Source of the DNA: Nymphalis io
Lineage: Eukaryota > Arthropoda > Insecta > Lepidoptera > Nymphalidae
Length of the DNA stretch: 64,000 nt
Direction of reading: 5' to 3'
Assembly: GCF_905147045.1 (NCBI RefSeq)
Contig: NC_065918.1
Span: 1,178,001 to 1,242,000, forward strand
In this document: positions 12,565 through 22,845 of the stretch, one piece after another
Position numbering within the stretch: position 1 is the stretch's first letter
Layout: each line of letters opens with the position of its first letter
Notes under the pieces: generated by a model
What the model was told of the DNA's origin: nothing
The model's input: the letters and a program-made list of their open reading frames with translations, nothing else
The model's database searches: none
Translations under genes and position numbers: made by a program

Positions 12565-12646
12565 ACGCCATCTACCGCTTCTTTAATGCAGTCAAAACGC
12601 CATCTGTTGAAATAGATAGAAAGCGCAAACGTATGACAGATGGCGT
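12565..12646. promoter_or_regulatory. Three AGATGGCG motifs on the 3' side of pins
   Basis: ACGCCATCTACCGC at 12565-12578, ACGCCATCTGTTG at 12597-12609 and ACAGATGGCGT at 12636-12646. The first two point one way and the third the other, so the last pair is also an inverted repeat of ACGCCATCTGT. This may be an insulator-type cluster or the ends of a small transposon. The same core occurs just upstream of pins. Confidence 0.33.
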
Positions 12647-13546
12647 ATTTTCACCGCCAATATAGTCTATGGTCTATATTTTTTATAATTTGTGTCTATA
12701 ATACAAATAATGTTTTTTAAATCTATGTATAACAAAGCATGCAACTTACCTTTATGAATAAACACGACCATCGCCAGCACAGAATATTTTTTTAATTTTA
12801 TTTGCAGATGTATTTTTATATAAATCTATAAACTATTTGATCGTTAAATTTGAATTTGAAAAGCTGACGTGGATAAAATAGGCGAGATATTTAAATATTA
12901 ATATACATATTATTTTATTATTTCGCTAAATGGCATTTTTATTCAGAATTCGATTAAGCATTTGAGATAATGGTGACGGTTTTAACCAACATTTGTGCAT
13001 GACATTTATATATGGAAATTGTTTTAATTATTATTTTTTATAATTGTAATGCAATTTAGTATTATTATTACAAATAGGGTTCATGATACAATTTTCCCGA
13101 TGTCTTGGGAGAATCGCCGTTTTGACAAGTTACTTGATTTTATATGAACCTATTTATCTCTAAAATTCTTAGTAAATATCCATTCATCTTTATATAAAAT
13201 AAACGGCAACCGTTAAATTCAATTATTATCTCATGACAAAAGGAACTATATTGGACATATATTTCAGTTTATAGAAAATATTTCCTAACCAATTTTAAAA
13301 TTGTTTCTTAGCTAGCAACATTTGTTAGCAACCATTTGTAATACTTCAGAATGTGACTAACAGTTACCCAACAGTGTTTGTTAACAATTTACAGTAACTA
13401 CAGAAACTTGTATTGCATTGACAAACTGAAAGTTACTAATTATTCATTAATGGAGAGGCTGGGGTAATAATACTGTTTACATTATGCACTATAATCTATT
13501 TTCATGCACTACTGAATAAAAAAAATTAAAAAAAAAAAATACTTAC

Positions 13547-13764
13547 GGGTTTTTGTTACCGCTGCTCGCAGATCGTTGTAACTTTCTCGGTCTGTTCTCT
13601 TTGTCGAGGCTGGCTCTTTGTTCGTCCATACGGTCTGACTGACACCTCGCGACCAGCTCCATGAACATTTCACTTGGATTGTCACCTTCTTCGGACTCGC
13701 CCCGGATCATCTCTCTTTCTTTATTATTTTCTTCACCTTCTCTTTTCTTTGCATCAGGAGTTAT
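13547..13764 (-). CDS. pins: pins exon 7 (residues 414-485+), GoLoco motif
   Basis: Acceptor tcgttag|ATAACTCCTGATG (ITPDAKK, fly ITPDGKR). An acidic and lysine-rich stretch is followed by EMFMELVARCQSDRMDEQR. This is a GoLoco motif with phenylalanine 447, glutamine 455 and the Gln-Arg pair 462-463, whose arginine reaches the G-alpha nucleotide site. The donor is CC|gtaagtat. Without splicing, the next codons are CCG TAA. Confidence 0.9.
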
Positions 13765-16700
13765 CTAACGACAACCGCTTTGGTAAGATTACGTATTTAC
13801 TTCGAAATAATATTATATAGTAGAAATAGTTATAAATGGGACATTATTCACACACGGCCAGCTGATCCCAAACTAAGCAGAGCTTGTACTATAGAAACCA
13901 GACAACTGATATACTACATATACTACTTTTATTTTGTAAATATATACTTATATAGATAATAACACCAAGACTCTGGAGAAACAGACATGTTCATGCACAC
14001 AAATGTCTGTCTTGGGTGGAAATCGAACCGAACCGTTGTGCTTCGGCGTGAAAGGCAAGTATCTACCAACAACGCCAACCGGCCTATGTATTATAATTCC
14101 ACTTAGAATATATTTATTTATTTACTGAAAAAATACTGGAAGTAAGTTGTTAAAAAATAATGAAACTTATGCAGATGATTCACACACACACATGAATTAT
14201 GTTGCCAATTTCAAATATTAAAAAAGAAAAATAGACATTTAATTAGAAATATATAAGTGAAAACGTATGATTGGTTGTGCACGTTTATTGGTTTGCGTCT
14301 GTGTATTGTTTTTATAATAGTAGTAGTATACCTGTATCAGAGACAACTGTTCCATACTCTGTCGTCTGACACGAAGAGCGTTGAACGGTGTGTGGGGAGC
14401 GGTCGCGGAGTCCTGAGGTGGTGATGGCGTCGCGTCAACGGGAAGGCCTAATACTTTGCAGAGATCGCCGATGTTCATTTGTGCTGTAGCCATGCCAAGA
14501 ACGTCGCCGAGCTATTAGAACGAAGATTATCTATTATAAGTTCAGCTTTAGGTTCCGATACTCTAAATATAAATGCATAAAAAGATTCGATTTGCGGTAC
14601 ATTTGATTAAGATATTAACAAATTATCACCTCTTTAGAAATATTGTAATGTTCCTTGGCAAAATAAAGCGCTTTTTCGTGATTCCCTAACGCTGCATGAG
14701 CATTACCCAGGGACCAACATGCTCTGCCTTCGCCAACTCGGTCTTGTAACTTCCTGGCCGCTGAGAGGTGACGAGCGTGGTACTCTTCAGCGATGCGATA
14801 CTCTCGTAGGAGAGTGTAGGTGTTCCCGAGGGAGTAGCACGCTTGGGCTTCAACTGCTGCATCTCCTAGCTCTTCAGCAAGAGCCAGGGTGCGTCTGAAC
14901 GGATATATTTTATCTATTATATATTTAATATTTTATATATTAAGTACATTTACAATATATATATTAAGACAATTATACATTTTACGAAGTAGATTTTTAT
15001 ATGAGTATGTACAGCGCATATAACTTATAATAGTTAAATATAATAAAATATTTTATTACATAATTTCAACAATCACGTATATTGAAATGATCCTTGTAAA
15101 CAATTTATTTTATTTAACAATTATATATGGACTATTCTGACCACAAGAGTAGTAGAGACAAATAAACAACAAAAAAATGTAGTTTTAAATGTCGTTGAAA
15201 TTGATTTTGGAACTTTAGAAGTAAAATCAAAGTGCATATGAGAAGTTCAGTGGAATATTGAATCATATAAATAATAATATATAAATCGACATCTATTTGT
15301 AGTACAAGCAACATAACACAATAAAGCTGCTATTAGCAAATCGCATGGAGTAAGTAATCAGTTTTATGTATATACATAATTACGTACTTTTTAATTTCTT
15401 TCACGTTTAAGTTATCCTTAAGGGTTCTGTTTGCTGAGATATATCAATAAATTTACGTATCATGGCATTAAATTTACTTAATAAGTAATAAACAAAATGT
15501 TATTACGATTTTACTGATAATTTCATATTAATATACGTTGAGGTGTGTATGTATTACATACACACCTTATACTGATACTTTAACTCGTTGAATTTGTTAA
15601 CTTATTATATTTGTCCTTACTGGTGGTAGGTACCACCCACTTATCAGATATTCTACCGTAAAAGAGCAGTACTTGGTATTGTTGTGTTCCGGTTCGAAGG
15701 GTGAGGTAATAGTGTAATTATAGGCACAAGGGACATAACATCTTAGTCCCCAAGGTTGGTGGCGCATTGGTGATGTAAGCGATGGTTAACATTTCTTACA
15801 ATGCCAATGTCTATGGGCGTTGGTGACCACTTACCAACAGGTGGCCCGTATGCTCGTCCGCCTTCCTATTCTATATAAAAAAATGCTCACAGCATACCAA
15901 AATACATAGTGGTAAATAGTTATGCTAATTGTTATTATAATTATATAATTTAAATATAGAGTATAAATATTTTTTAGCAATATCATTCGCCTCTGCTATG
16001 TAATGGGTAATTTATACTGCGGAACCCGAACTTCGCGGTTCGATTTCCGGCTCGCACCAATGTTAATTATTGGATTATTCTGGTACAGCACGGAGTTAGG
16101 AAATTCAAGCTTAGTCATACTTCACAAAGAACACAAAGCCGTTATTCCTACGAATGTTTTCCCTCCGCGATATACTTAGACTAATTTAATGGAGTCTTTG
16201 TTTGTACAAAGTTCATTCATCGAATAAATTTTATTATTTCGCCTTTTGCGATTTTACTTTTGCACATTTCGCAAAGAGATAATGTTTTATATTATCAATA
16301 TAATTTGTATATAAATTAATAAATTGTCAGTGGTATTTCTTTAAAATATTTCAAATTTAATCATCACATGTATTTAGCATTCGCAATAGCTCAAAAATCA
16401 AATTTTATCATTGTTTAATATATAATAATTTGAGAAAAATAATCTTCAACGTAAAGGTACATCTATGGCTACTAAAACAGAGCTACTTATATATATCGTT
16501 GGAAGTATGAACAATTACTTAAAAAAATATATAATAGTAAAAAAAATTTGATAGCAACAGCATATGACTAAAGAATTATTAGATTTATTGTAATTTTTGC
16601 ACTGCTTAGAATCAAACATATTGTAAATTTCTAAGAGATATATATATATATATATATATGTTTTAACATTATTGGGTGATAGTTTTTGAACGATATCCAA

Positions 16701-19700
16701 AAATCCACTTATATTATACCCAAGCAGGGTTACAAAAATACATAAAGTAAATATATTCATATATAGTATAAAAAAATGTATAAATAGTAATTTGCATATA
16801 GTAAAGAGAAATATATGAAAAATTAGTACTCACTTGTAATGCTCTGCGGCGTTTTCAAATTGTCCAAGGAATATGTGCGAGTTTCCCAAGTTGCTGTTGG
16901 CTCTGCGCTCGGCAGCTCTGTCTTCAACCTCTTGGGCTATTCTCAGCCGCTCTGTGTGGTATCGTATTGCCCTGGTGAAGTCACCGAGTAGGTAGCAAGT
17001 ATTGCCAAGGTTGCCGCATGCCCTACCCATAGCTTGTCTGTCTCCTAAGCTTCGCATTAGTTCCAAGTTTTCTCTGAAATAATTATGATAAGAATATTAA
17101 TTATATAGTTCTAAATAAAAAACTGTTACAAAATTTCTTAAACTTAACATATTAAAAATAAGTAATGTAGTAATTAAAAATTACACATATTTTGTGTTTC
17201 ATAGTTTCATTTATCTCTTCTTATTAGATTATACATTATTATTTGTTAATTTACATATGACTTTTTTAAATAAGAAATAATAATAATATAAATCTAATTA
17301 CTAGCACTTATTTAAAATAAGTGCCTATACTTTCTTTACTTATTTATACAACTGCCCAAAAATCTTATGTAATATTTTCAGGGTTCATGTAAGTATGTGA
17401 ATTTCTTTATTGCACCATAACTTTTAAAAGCATAATTTGGATGTATGGGGCATCATTGGATTCCTTACATCATCCGCAGTGACACTGGCAATCATTTCAT
17501 TCTTTCGTTCAGGTTGTTGTTTACTTTGAAGATTTATAATTTAGTTTGCTTGTTTACAAAATAAAGCCCAGATGGTCCAGTGGTAAGAACGCGTGAATCT
17601 TAACCGATGATCGTGGGTTCAAACCCGGGCAAGCACCACTGAATTTTCATGTGCTTAATTTGTGATTATAATTCATCTCGTGCTTTACGGTGATAGAAAA
17701 CATCGTGAGGAAACCTGCATGTGTCTAATTTCACTGAAATTCTGCCACATGTGTATTCTACCAACCCGCATTGGAGCAGCGTGGTGGAATAAGCTCCAAA
17801 CCTTCTCGTCAAAAAGAGGAGAGGAGGCCTTTAGCCCAGCAGTAGAACATTCACAGGCTATTACGGTTACGGTTACGGTTTACAAAATATTAGACTTTCA
17901 AATGAATATTCAATAAAATATTTTTTAATATTTAATATTTGGAACGAATACTAATAACCTTAATATTTTCTTATATAATACCAATAAACAAATAATAATC
18001 AATAAAACAACACTGAAAACCTGTAGTGCTTATATTATAAATACTCTTCAAGGTTTTAAATACCACCTGAAAGTTGTTTATTTACTCTCTTTAACTACAA
18101 TCACTGAATTAAATAAAATTAAAAAGTTAGAATAACAGTTCTTAGTTTGAATATCTAAATTATATAATTTAAAATCGCTACTAGTGATATAATTTAGATA
18201 TTCAAAATCGATAATGCTTATTTATTGAAATAATGTTGTATACTAACTCGTAATATGCAACAGCCTGTAGAAGACAGTCGCGCACTTCTTGTGGAAAGTG
18301 ACCTGGATCATTTTGGCCAACTCTCCCCAGCTGTTTCCCTTGTGCGTGGTATACGTTGCCTAGATTATATAACGCACGACCTTCGCTTAGTCTATCACCG
18401 AGGGAACGTGATATTTCTAAGTGTCTCTTGCAACATTGGATTGCTTCATTAAATTTTCCCATAACTTTCAAAGTATTCCCTAAGTTACCAGATGCCTTTG
18501 CCTCGCCAAGTTTATCATTCATTGTCCTGAAATGTCAATGAGAATTGCAGAATTAGTTTTATAATACTTTAAAAAGGTTACACTTTTTATATAAAAAATT
18601 TATTTAATACAGTTATAACAAAACTTTTAGTCTTAAAAAAAAAATTACTATATTTATTTTGTATAATTTAAATATATTACCTAGCTAATGTAAGGTCATG
18701 TTTATGATATTGCATAGCCTTTGTATAATCGCCTAAGTAGAAATAAGCATTGCCTAGCTGGCTGTATATAGCGCTTAGGGTTCGCAAATCATCTGTTCCA
18801 GCCTGGATTGCAGCCTGGAAGAAGGCCACACCCGCTCTGCAGTCCCCTGCTTTGCATAGTCGTTCACCCTCCAACGCCAATTCAAGGCACATAGATCCAC
18901 CATCACAACTCTGTAATGGAAAACCATTACAATCAGTTCTTTAATGTTAGTATACACAAGTATTATATACAAACATAATTAAACATTAGTACTCAAAGGA
19001 AAATTAATTAAATGATGAGATGGTCCAGTGGTAAGAAATCTTAACCGAGATAGTTTCAAACCCGGGCAAGCATCATTGAATTTCATGTGCTTAATTTGTG
19101 ATTATAATTCATCTCGTGATTTACGGTGAAGGAAAACATTGTGAGGAAACCTGCATGTGTATAGTTTCACTGAAATTCTGCCACATGTGTATTCCACCAA
19201 TCCGTACTGGAGCAGCCTTCTCCTCAAAAAGAGAGTGGAAGCCATTAGACGAGTATGAGTAGAAGGATTTTTTTTATTTCTTAATACATATATTTAATAC
19301 TGTTTTACTTGAATTACCTAAGCTTTATAATATTTTTATTTATTATATTTTTGTTTTTATGAATATTTAGCGTTTAAGTCAATCAAAAAAGAATAATTAC
19401 GTATTTCTATTATTTTTATTCACATTATTATTATAATAAGCTATGTGGCAATATAAATCAACTGAAATAACTATAAGAAACTATCAGTTTGTGACTCACT
19501 TGGACACAATGAACTAATTACATGTTAATGTATTATTTAACATAAAGTGTGCTGTTTGAACAATTCTAGTGGTTTAGTTGTGACTTAAAATCTCATTGAT
19601 GCCTATCGGAACATAATTGCCTATGAGCTCAACCTGGCTTTACTTACTATTTACATGGATTTTGTATAAGGGTTGGTATTTATAAAATTAATTACTTATA

Positions 19701-20789
19701 AAGCTGTTATAAGAGATTATGAAGTTATTATATACACTCAATTTGGTTTACTTTACATTAATAACCAAAATAATTTATAGCTCATCTATTTGACATTTGT
19801 TTCTAAAATCTGAACTTTAAAACATATGTACAACAAAATCTTACAGTGGCAAAAATTTTGCATTTTGTTTATTGAGGATATATTATCTGATTTATTTTTA
19901 TTTGACAATTGTAGAGTCTACCTGCATTGTTCGATACATTTCAAAATTTAAATATAATTAAATGTGTGAAAAATTTTATAATACTGCATTGGGTAATGAT
20001 CTAGTTTGTTACTTCATAAATGCTGCCTGTTGCAATTATACAAGTTTTACAGTCTATTGTAAGTAAGAACATGCAATTAGATTAAATGAAAATGCATTAT
20101 TATATAATTTTAATTTTCAATGTAATACTTTAATATAGAAATGATACTTAATATTATAAATAAATTTAAATATTTAATTTGGGTCAGATGCATTTTTATT
20201 CAAAAAATATTAAATACTTTATTCATACCGTATAAAAATATGGATGTAACGCGTATTTTTAATTCCAACTTCACTTCAAACAAAGTTAGAAACATTCTTT
20301 CAAAGTTGAGTAAAGTAAAGTTAAGCATTTAGACTTAGGAGAAATTATTAACAAATTTAATTGTAGTAAATAAAATGATTTCTTATACCAAAAGCTAAAC
20401 AATTATCATAAATATGTTTTGAAAAAGTTATCTCAAATTTCTTGTTTACATATTTTCGTTATAGTTTTGAATAACTTTTGACCTATTGGCCGAAATTTTA
20501 ACATGATAAGAGTTAGTTTAAAAGATTATAATATCGCAGCTGCAAGTGAACAAAATGCGCAGGCAAGTATCGTCTTCCGTATTAGGGTTCCTATGAATGA
20601 CTCATGATTACGTCCTGTATTTAACAAATGAGGCCATATTTAATTTATAGGACCTTCGATGTTTAACTTTTTTTAAGATTGAATTGTATCATTATTAATG
20701 TTCCAAAATCACGATATGTTTTTTTATTTTTAAAATATACACACCTGAGCATCAGTTGAAAGATTTTCAGCGCTCGCACTCAAAGACAT
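13547..20789 (-). CDS. pins: Pins / rapsynoid (LGN/GPSM2 orthologue), seven exons, 3' end unresolved
   Basis: Spindle-orientation adaptor at the cell cortex. In this family the N-terminal TPRs bind Inscuteable and Mud/NuMA, and C-terminal GoLoco motifs bind G-alpha(i/o)-GDP. Exons on the minus strand: 20789-20745, 18910-18681, 18526-18248, 17073-16834, 14894-14630, 14511-14332, 13764-13547. All have GT-AG borders and compatible phases, giving 485 codons plus two bases. Residues about 16-353 are tandem TPRs with repeated GNLGNT, YSLGNTY and CWSLGNAH helices. Residues 400-409 read RVRRQSMEQL, the linker whose serine (S405 here) is the conserved Aurora/Dlg-binding site in fly and human. Residues 444-466 form a GoLoco motif with the DEQR signature (D460-R463). 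Fly Pins has three GoLocos and human LGN four; only one is visible here. The last exon ends CC|gtaagt, so reading through gives a stop at once (AACCCGTAA). The protein either ends there or continues in exons I could not find to the left. Identity is near certain; the C-terminus is not. Confidence 0.95.
13852..14088 (-). mobile_element. Family-3 tRNA-like SINE in pins intron 6
   Basis: cattattcacacacggccag, cagagcttgtactatagaaa, then tcggcgtgaaaggcaagtat and caacaacgccaaccggc. The minus strand carries a tRNA-like head with an A-box-type start and a B box altered here (cgaaccgaaccg). The second copy is at 58.96 kb. Confidence 0.75.
14332..14511 (-). CDS. pins: pins exon 6 (residues 354-413), linker with RRQSMEQL
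   Basis: Acceptor ctaatag|CTCGG, donor CAG|gtatac, phase 0 at both ends, 60 codons. It reads QMNIGDLCKVLG (the ARVNISDLRKLLG counterpart of fly), then a proline/threonine-rich spacer, then VRRQSMEQLSLIQ. The serine in RRQS is the conserved linker phosphosite that recruits Dlg in other animals (established for fly and human; inferred here). Confidence 0.93.
14630..14894 (-). CDS. pins: pins exon 5 (residues 265-353), last TPRs
   Basis: Acceptor gttcag|ACGCACC. It encodes RTLALAEELGDAAVEAQ, CYSLGNTYTLLREY, CWSLGNAHAALGNHEKAL and HYNISKE, donor GAG|gtgata, phase 0. This is the C-terminal part of the Inscuteable/Mud-binding superhelix. Confidence 0.95.
15617..15884 (+). mobile_element. Family-1 SINE-like element in pins intron 4
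   Basis: Complete apart from about 25 bases missing after ttactggtggtagg, where other copies carry the gctttgtgcaagc segment. It ends ccttcctattctatataaaa. Confidence 0.88.
15990..16080 (+). mobile_element. tRNA-like retroposon fragment in pins intron 4
   Basis: tgctatgtaatgggtaattt, then cgcggttcgatttccggctc and gcacca. It has a B-box-like core and terminal CCA, but no pairing acceptor stem, so it is a SINE head or tRNA relic rather than a tRNA gene. Confidence 0.4.
16638..16660. repeat. (AT)n microsatellite in pins intron 4
   Basis: Eleven AT units. Confidence 0.9.
16834..17073 (-). CDS. pins: pins exon 4 (residues 185-265), TPRs
   Basis: Acceptor tttcag|AGAAAAC, then ENLELMRSLGDR, GRACGNLGNTCYLLGDF and RRANSNLGNSHIFLGQF, ending AEHYK with lysine 265 split at AA|gtgagt. 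Two complete TPRs with the consensus small and aromatic positions. Confidence 0.95.
17564..17877 (+). mobile_element. Family-2 tRNA-derived SINE in pins intron 3, full length with TSD
   Basis: Head agcccagatggtccagtggt (A box) and gggttcaaacccgggcaagc (B box), body to caggctattacgg, tail of three TTACGG units. The 12-bp duplication GTTTACAAAATA lies at 17552-17563 and 17878-17889. Same strand as the window, so antisense to pins. Confidence 0.93.
18146..18206. repeat. Perfect 20-bp inverted repeat in pins intron 3
   Basis: TTTGAATATCTAAATTATAT (18146-18165) and its complement (18187-18206), with a 21-nt loop aaatcgctactagtgat at the centre. It lies 42 bases downstream of the exon 3 donor on the pins strand. 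Confidence 0.85.
18248..18526 (-). CDS. pins: pins exon 3 (residues 92-185), TPRs
   Basis: Acceptor tttcag|GACAATG. It encodes TMNDKLGEAKASGNLGNT and ALYNLGNVYHAQGK and ends YYE, with glutamate 185 split at GA|gttagt. The frame stays open past the true donor for a few codons, so the donor was chosen by phase with exon 4 and by the family alignment (YQEN in fly, YEEN here). Confidence 0.93.
18681..18910 (-). CDS. pins: pins exon 2 (residues 16-92), first TPRs
   Basis: Acceptor ttacag|AGT, then codons for SCDGGSMCLELALEGER and on to YHKHDLTLA, donor AG|gtaata, phase 2. It holds the very conserved block CLELALEGERLCKAGDCRAG and the TPR helix YSQLGNAYFYLGDYTKAM. The arginine codon 92 is split across the intron. 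Confidence 0.95.
19014..19250 (+). mobile_element. Family-2 SINE in pins intron 1, decayed
   Basis: gatggtccagtggtaagaaa, then tttcaaacccgggcaagcat and cctgcatgtgtatagtttca. Deletions sit in the tRNA-like head and the 3' end, so it is older than the intron-3 copy. Confidence 0.82.
20745..20789 (-). CDS. pins: pins exon 1 (start codon, residues 1-15)
   Basis: ATG at 20789 followed by 15 codons reading MSLSASAENLSTDAQ, then the donor CAG|gtgtgt. The SLSASAEN start matches the N-terminus of insect Pins as I recall it. The exon ends in phase 0. No other in-frame ATG lies close upstream, and the preceding leader is T-rich. Confidence 0.88.
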
Positions 20790-21000
20790 TTTATGTAAGA
20801 TTGAGGACATACAAAAAACAACAAAGTAGAAACCAAAAAAAAAAATCAAAACTGATTTGTCAGATAAATTTCATAATTGTGTTTTTTGTAAGTTTACATC
20901 GCCATGGGCGTACACAAGCGTCACTAATATAACAAACTTTGCCGTATGTATGTATTACAGTTATGTTTGGTTGAATTTTTTGTTTTGCGAGGTTTCAGTG
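20790..21000 (-). promoter_or_regulatory. pins 5' leader and proximal promoter (inferred)
   Basis: Sequence upstream of the pins ATG. A T-rich leader lies next to the start codon and a GC-richer patch near 20,900 contains gccatggcg. No TATA box is evident at a useful distance, which is common for broadly expressed genes. The transcription start cannot be fixed from sequence. Confidence 0.3.
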
Positions 21001-21291
21001 TTACCATATAATTATTTAATTTTCTTAAAATAATCATGTAAATTTCTACAAGTGAATTTAATTATTTTAATATTTTGTAGGAAAAACGTTAATTTTTTAA
21101 CTTCTAGAATTTTTAAAAGTTCTTTGTTAAATGCTAACGTCAACGTAATGTCATAAAGGTACATAAGTACACTCTAACTTTGGTAGTTTCATTAAAACCC
21201 TATTAATTATTTTATAATTATACATATATATCATATTATAAGAAAAACAACAATGTAAAAAGATAGGTCATTATGGAAAAGATGGCCGGAG

Positions 21292-21365
21292 TTGCGCCAT
21301 CTAGTTTGAAACTGTATAGTTAGCATAATATAGTTAGTGTACTAACAGACGATAGATGGCAGTAG
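21292..21365. promoter_or_regulatory. Two CTCF-like AGATGGC motifs upstream of pins
   Basis: At 21292-21308 the minus strand reads CAAACTAGATGGCGCAA. At 21350-21365 the plus strand reads CGATAGATGGCAGTAG. CTAGATGGCGC resembles the core that I recall for insect CTCF. The two sites converge and lie about 0.5 kb upstream of the pins start codon. AAGATGGCC at about 21280 also resembles a YY1/Pho site. Function is inferred only. Confidence 0.35.
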
Positions 21366-21687
21366 CAGTTAGTTATTTAAATAAAAAAACTTGTTATTTT
21401 AAAATGGTTGTTGTTAAACTGTTTGCTTAAATTATATTATAATAATAATATTGAATCTTTATTTAGTATTGATGGATGTAACTAAATACTTGTAGTACAT
21501 ATGCAATGTATTAAATTATGTAGATTATGGTAGATGTATGTTATTAAAATTACTCAAAGCTTTTGTATATGTTTCTTAACAAAAAATAAGGAAACCATTT
21601 TCAACTGTCTATTGCCAAGCGTAAAGCATCTTAATCATAATAATTATTAATCTCTAATAAAAAACGTTTACTTGGCTGAATTGATTG

Positions 21688-21757
21688 AGTAGTCAAGACG
21701 TGCCAGCGTAACAAACAAACTCACTTTCGCATTTATAATTTCAGTATGGATCCTTTT
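21688..21757 (+). mobile_element. RTE-type LINE 3'-end fragment
   Basis: gccagcgtaacaaacaaact followed by cactttcgcatttataattt and agtatgga: the same 3' terminal text as the 1.3 kb copy, with a further 3' part. Confidence 0.5.
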
Positions 21758-22304
21758 TTTTAACGCTGAAAAACGCTTTACACATTACCCCCACGTGAAC
21801 AGTGGAGGGAAGGGAGTATGTGGGGCTCACCGGTGTCCAAGGCGCCGAGTGCGCACCGAAAATCGGAATACCCACTAAAAACCAGCGGTATCCTTTTCGT
21901 CTTAACGAGGAGAGCCACGGGATCGCTTGCGCATGCTACCGTGGATCAGTATGGATCAACATCAACTCTCAAATTAATAACATGTTTTTAAAAAAAACAT
22001 TTTGCGAGCGAATATTTTGCAATTTTTTTTATAGAAATTTTATGAATTATATAATGAACCATGAACAAATTAGTTACAGTAAATCTTTTTTTTTCGACTG
22101 TCACAGCATCTTTTGTTGGAGGACATGGTATTATTTTATATTTAACTATTATGTGGTATGTTATTGATATATGTATATAAACTACAATTTTCTTAATTTT
22201 TTACTAAAACCGAAATAAATTGTTTTATAAAAAACGTAAATTAAAAACAATAATTACATTCTACGCACAGAAAAACTTTTACTAATGTACAGAGACAATG
22301 TAGG

Positions 22305-22445
22305 TAAAAATGTCTGAAACCCCCGGGCTAACAGGGAGCTGGTGTGGGGTGGCTCGTTAGTTATGCAAATATCGCGGGAGGCAGCTCATCTGATTTCAAT
22401 CACCACCACGCCCCTGCAACGATTATTGAGTGTAGACGCGACTTA
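22305..22445. promoter_or_regulatory. Motif-dense GC-richer island with POU octamer
   Basis: Contains the exact octamer ATGCAAAT (22363-22370) after a TTAGTT run, GCAGCTCATCTG (two E-box-like sites) and caccaccacgcccctg (GT/CACCC box). It is sharply bounded by AT-rich DNA. Candidate enhancer for pins or a neighbour. Confidence 0.33.
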
Positions 22446-22845
22446 GTAAGGCTATTTACTATCTATGTGGGCTTTTTGTTATCAATGTAAAGCCGACTTT
22501 AGAAATTACTATTTATCTTACTTTTTAACTTTATCAGTTCAATAACAAAAATTAAACACAAAGATTGAATAGATAAAGCTGTTGTAAGAGTTTATTACAT
22601 CGTGTAGTTTTATATTGAATATTTTTATGCCCCGAATTTCATACTAAGCACTGAAGATACTTTTAATTTACTCAATTGATAGATATTTATTACTAAATAA
22701 TTAAAAAATCTATACTTTTTAGTTTTAATAAAAGTTAGTGGTATGTGGTAAATTCTTGTTATTTTTTAGATTTATTCTTGGACAGAATATAACTTCTGTA
22801 TGGTTAGTGAATACACAATTCAACAAATTAAAACCAACGTCAAAT

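Noticed and set aside
12272..12571. 99-codon minus ORF
   Set aside because: Lys/Asn/Ile-rich low-complexity product, with a 12-bp hairpin and transposon-like AGATGGCG words in or beside it. No splice link to pins exon 7 was found.
1..13540. Further pins GoLoco exons
   Set aside because: I scanned the minus strand for Arg-Met-(D/E)-(D/E)-Gln-Arg-type codon strings and found none. They are absent, diverged or beyond the left edge.
17567..17640. tRNA gene
   Set aside because: A and B boxes are present, but there is no pairing acceptor stem, and the sequence continues into the repeated SINE body.
17858..17880. TTACGG run as telomere-like sequence
   Set aside because: The insect telomere unit is TTAGG, and this run recurs only at SINE 3' ends.
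17662..17916. 84-codon plus ORF in pins intron 3
   Set aside because: Entirely SINE sequence and its tail.
18255..18944. Plus-strand ORFs overlapping pins exons 2 and 3
   Set aside because: Antisense shadows of conserved coding exons on the minus strand.
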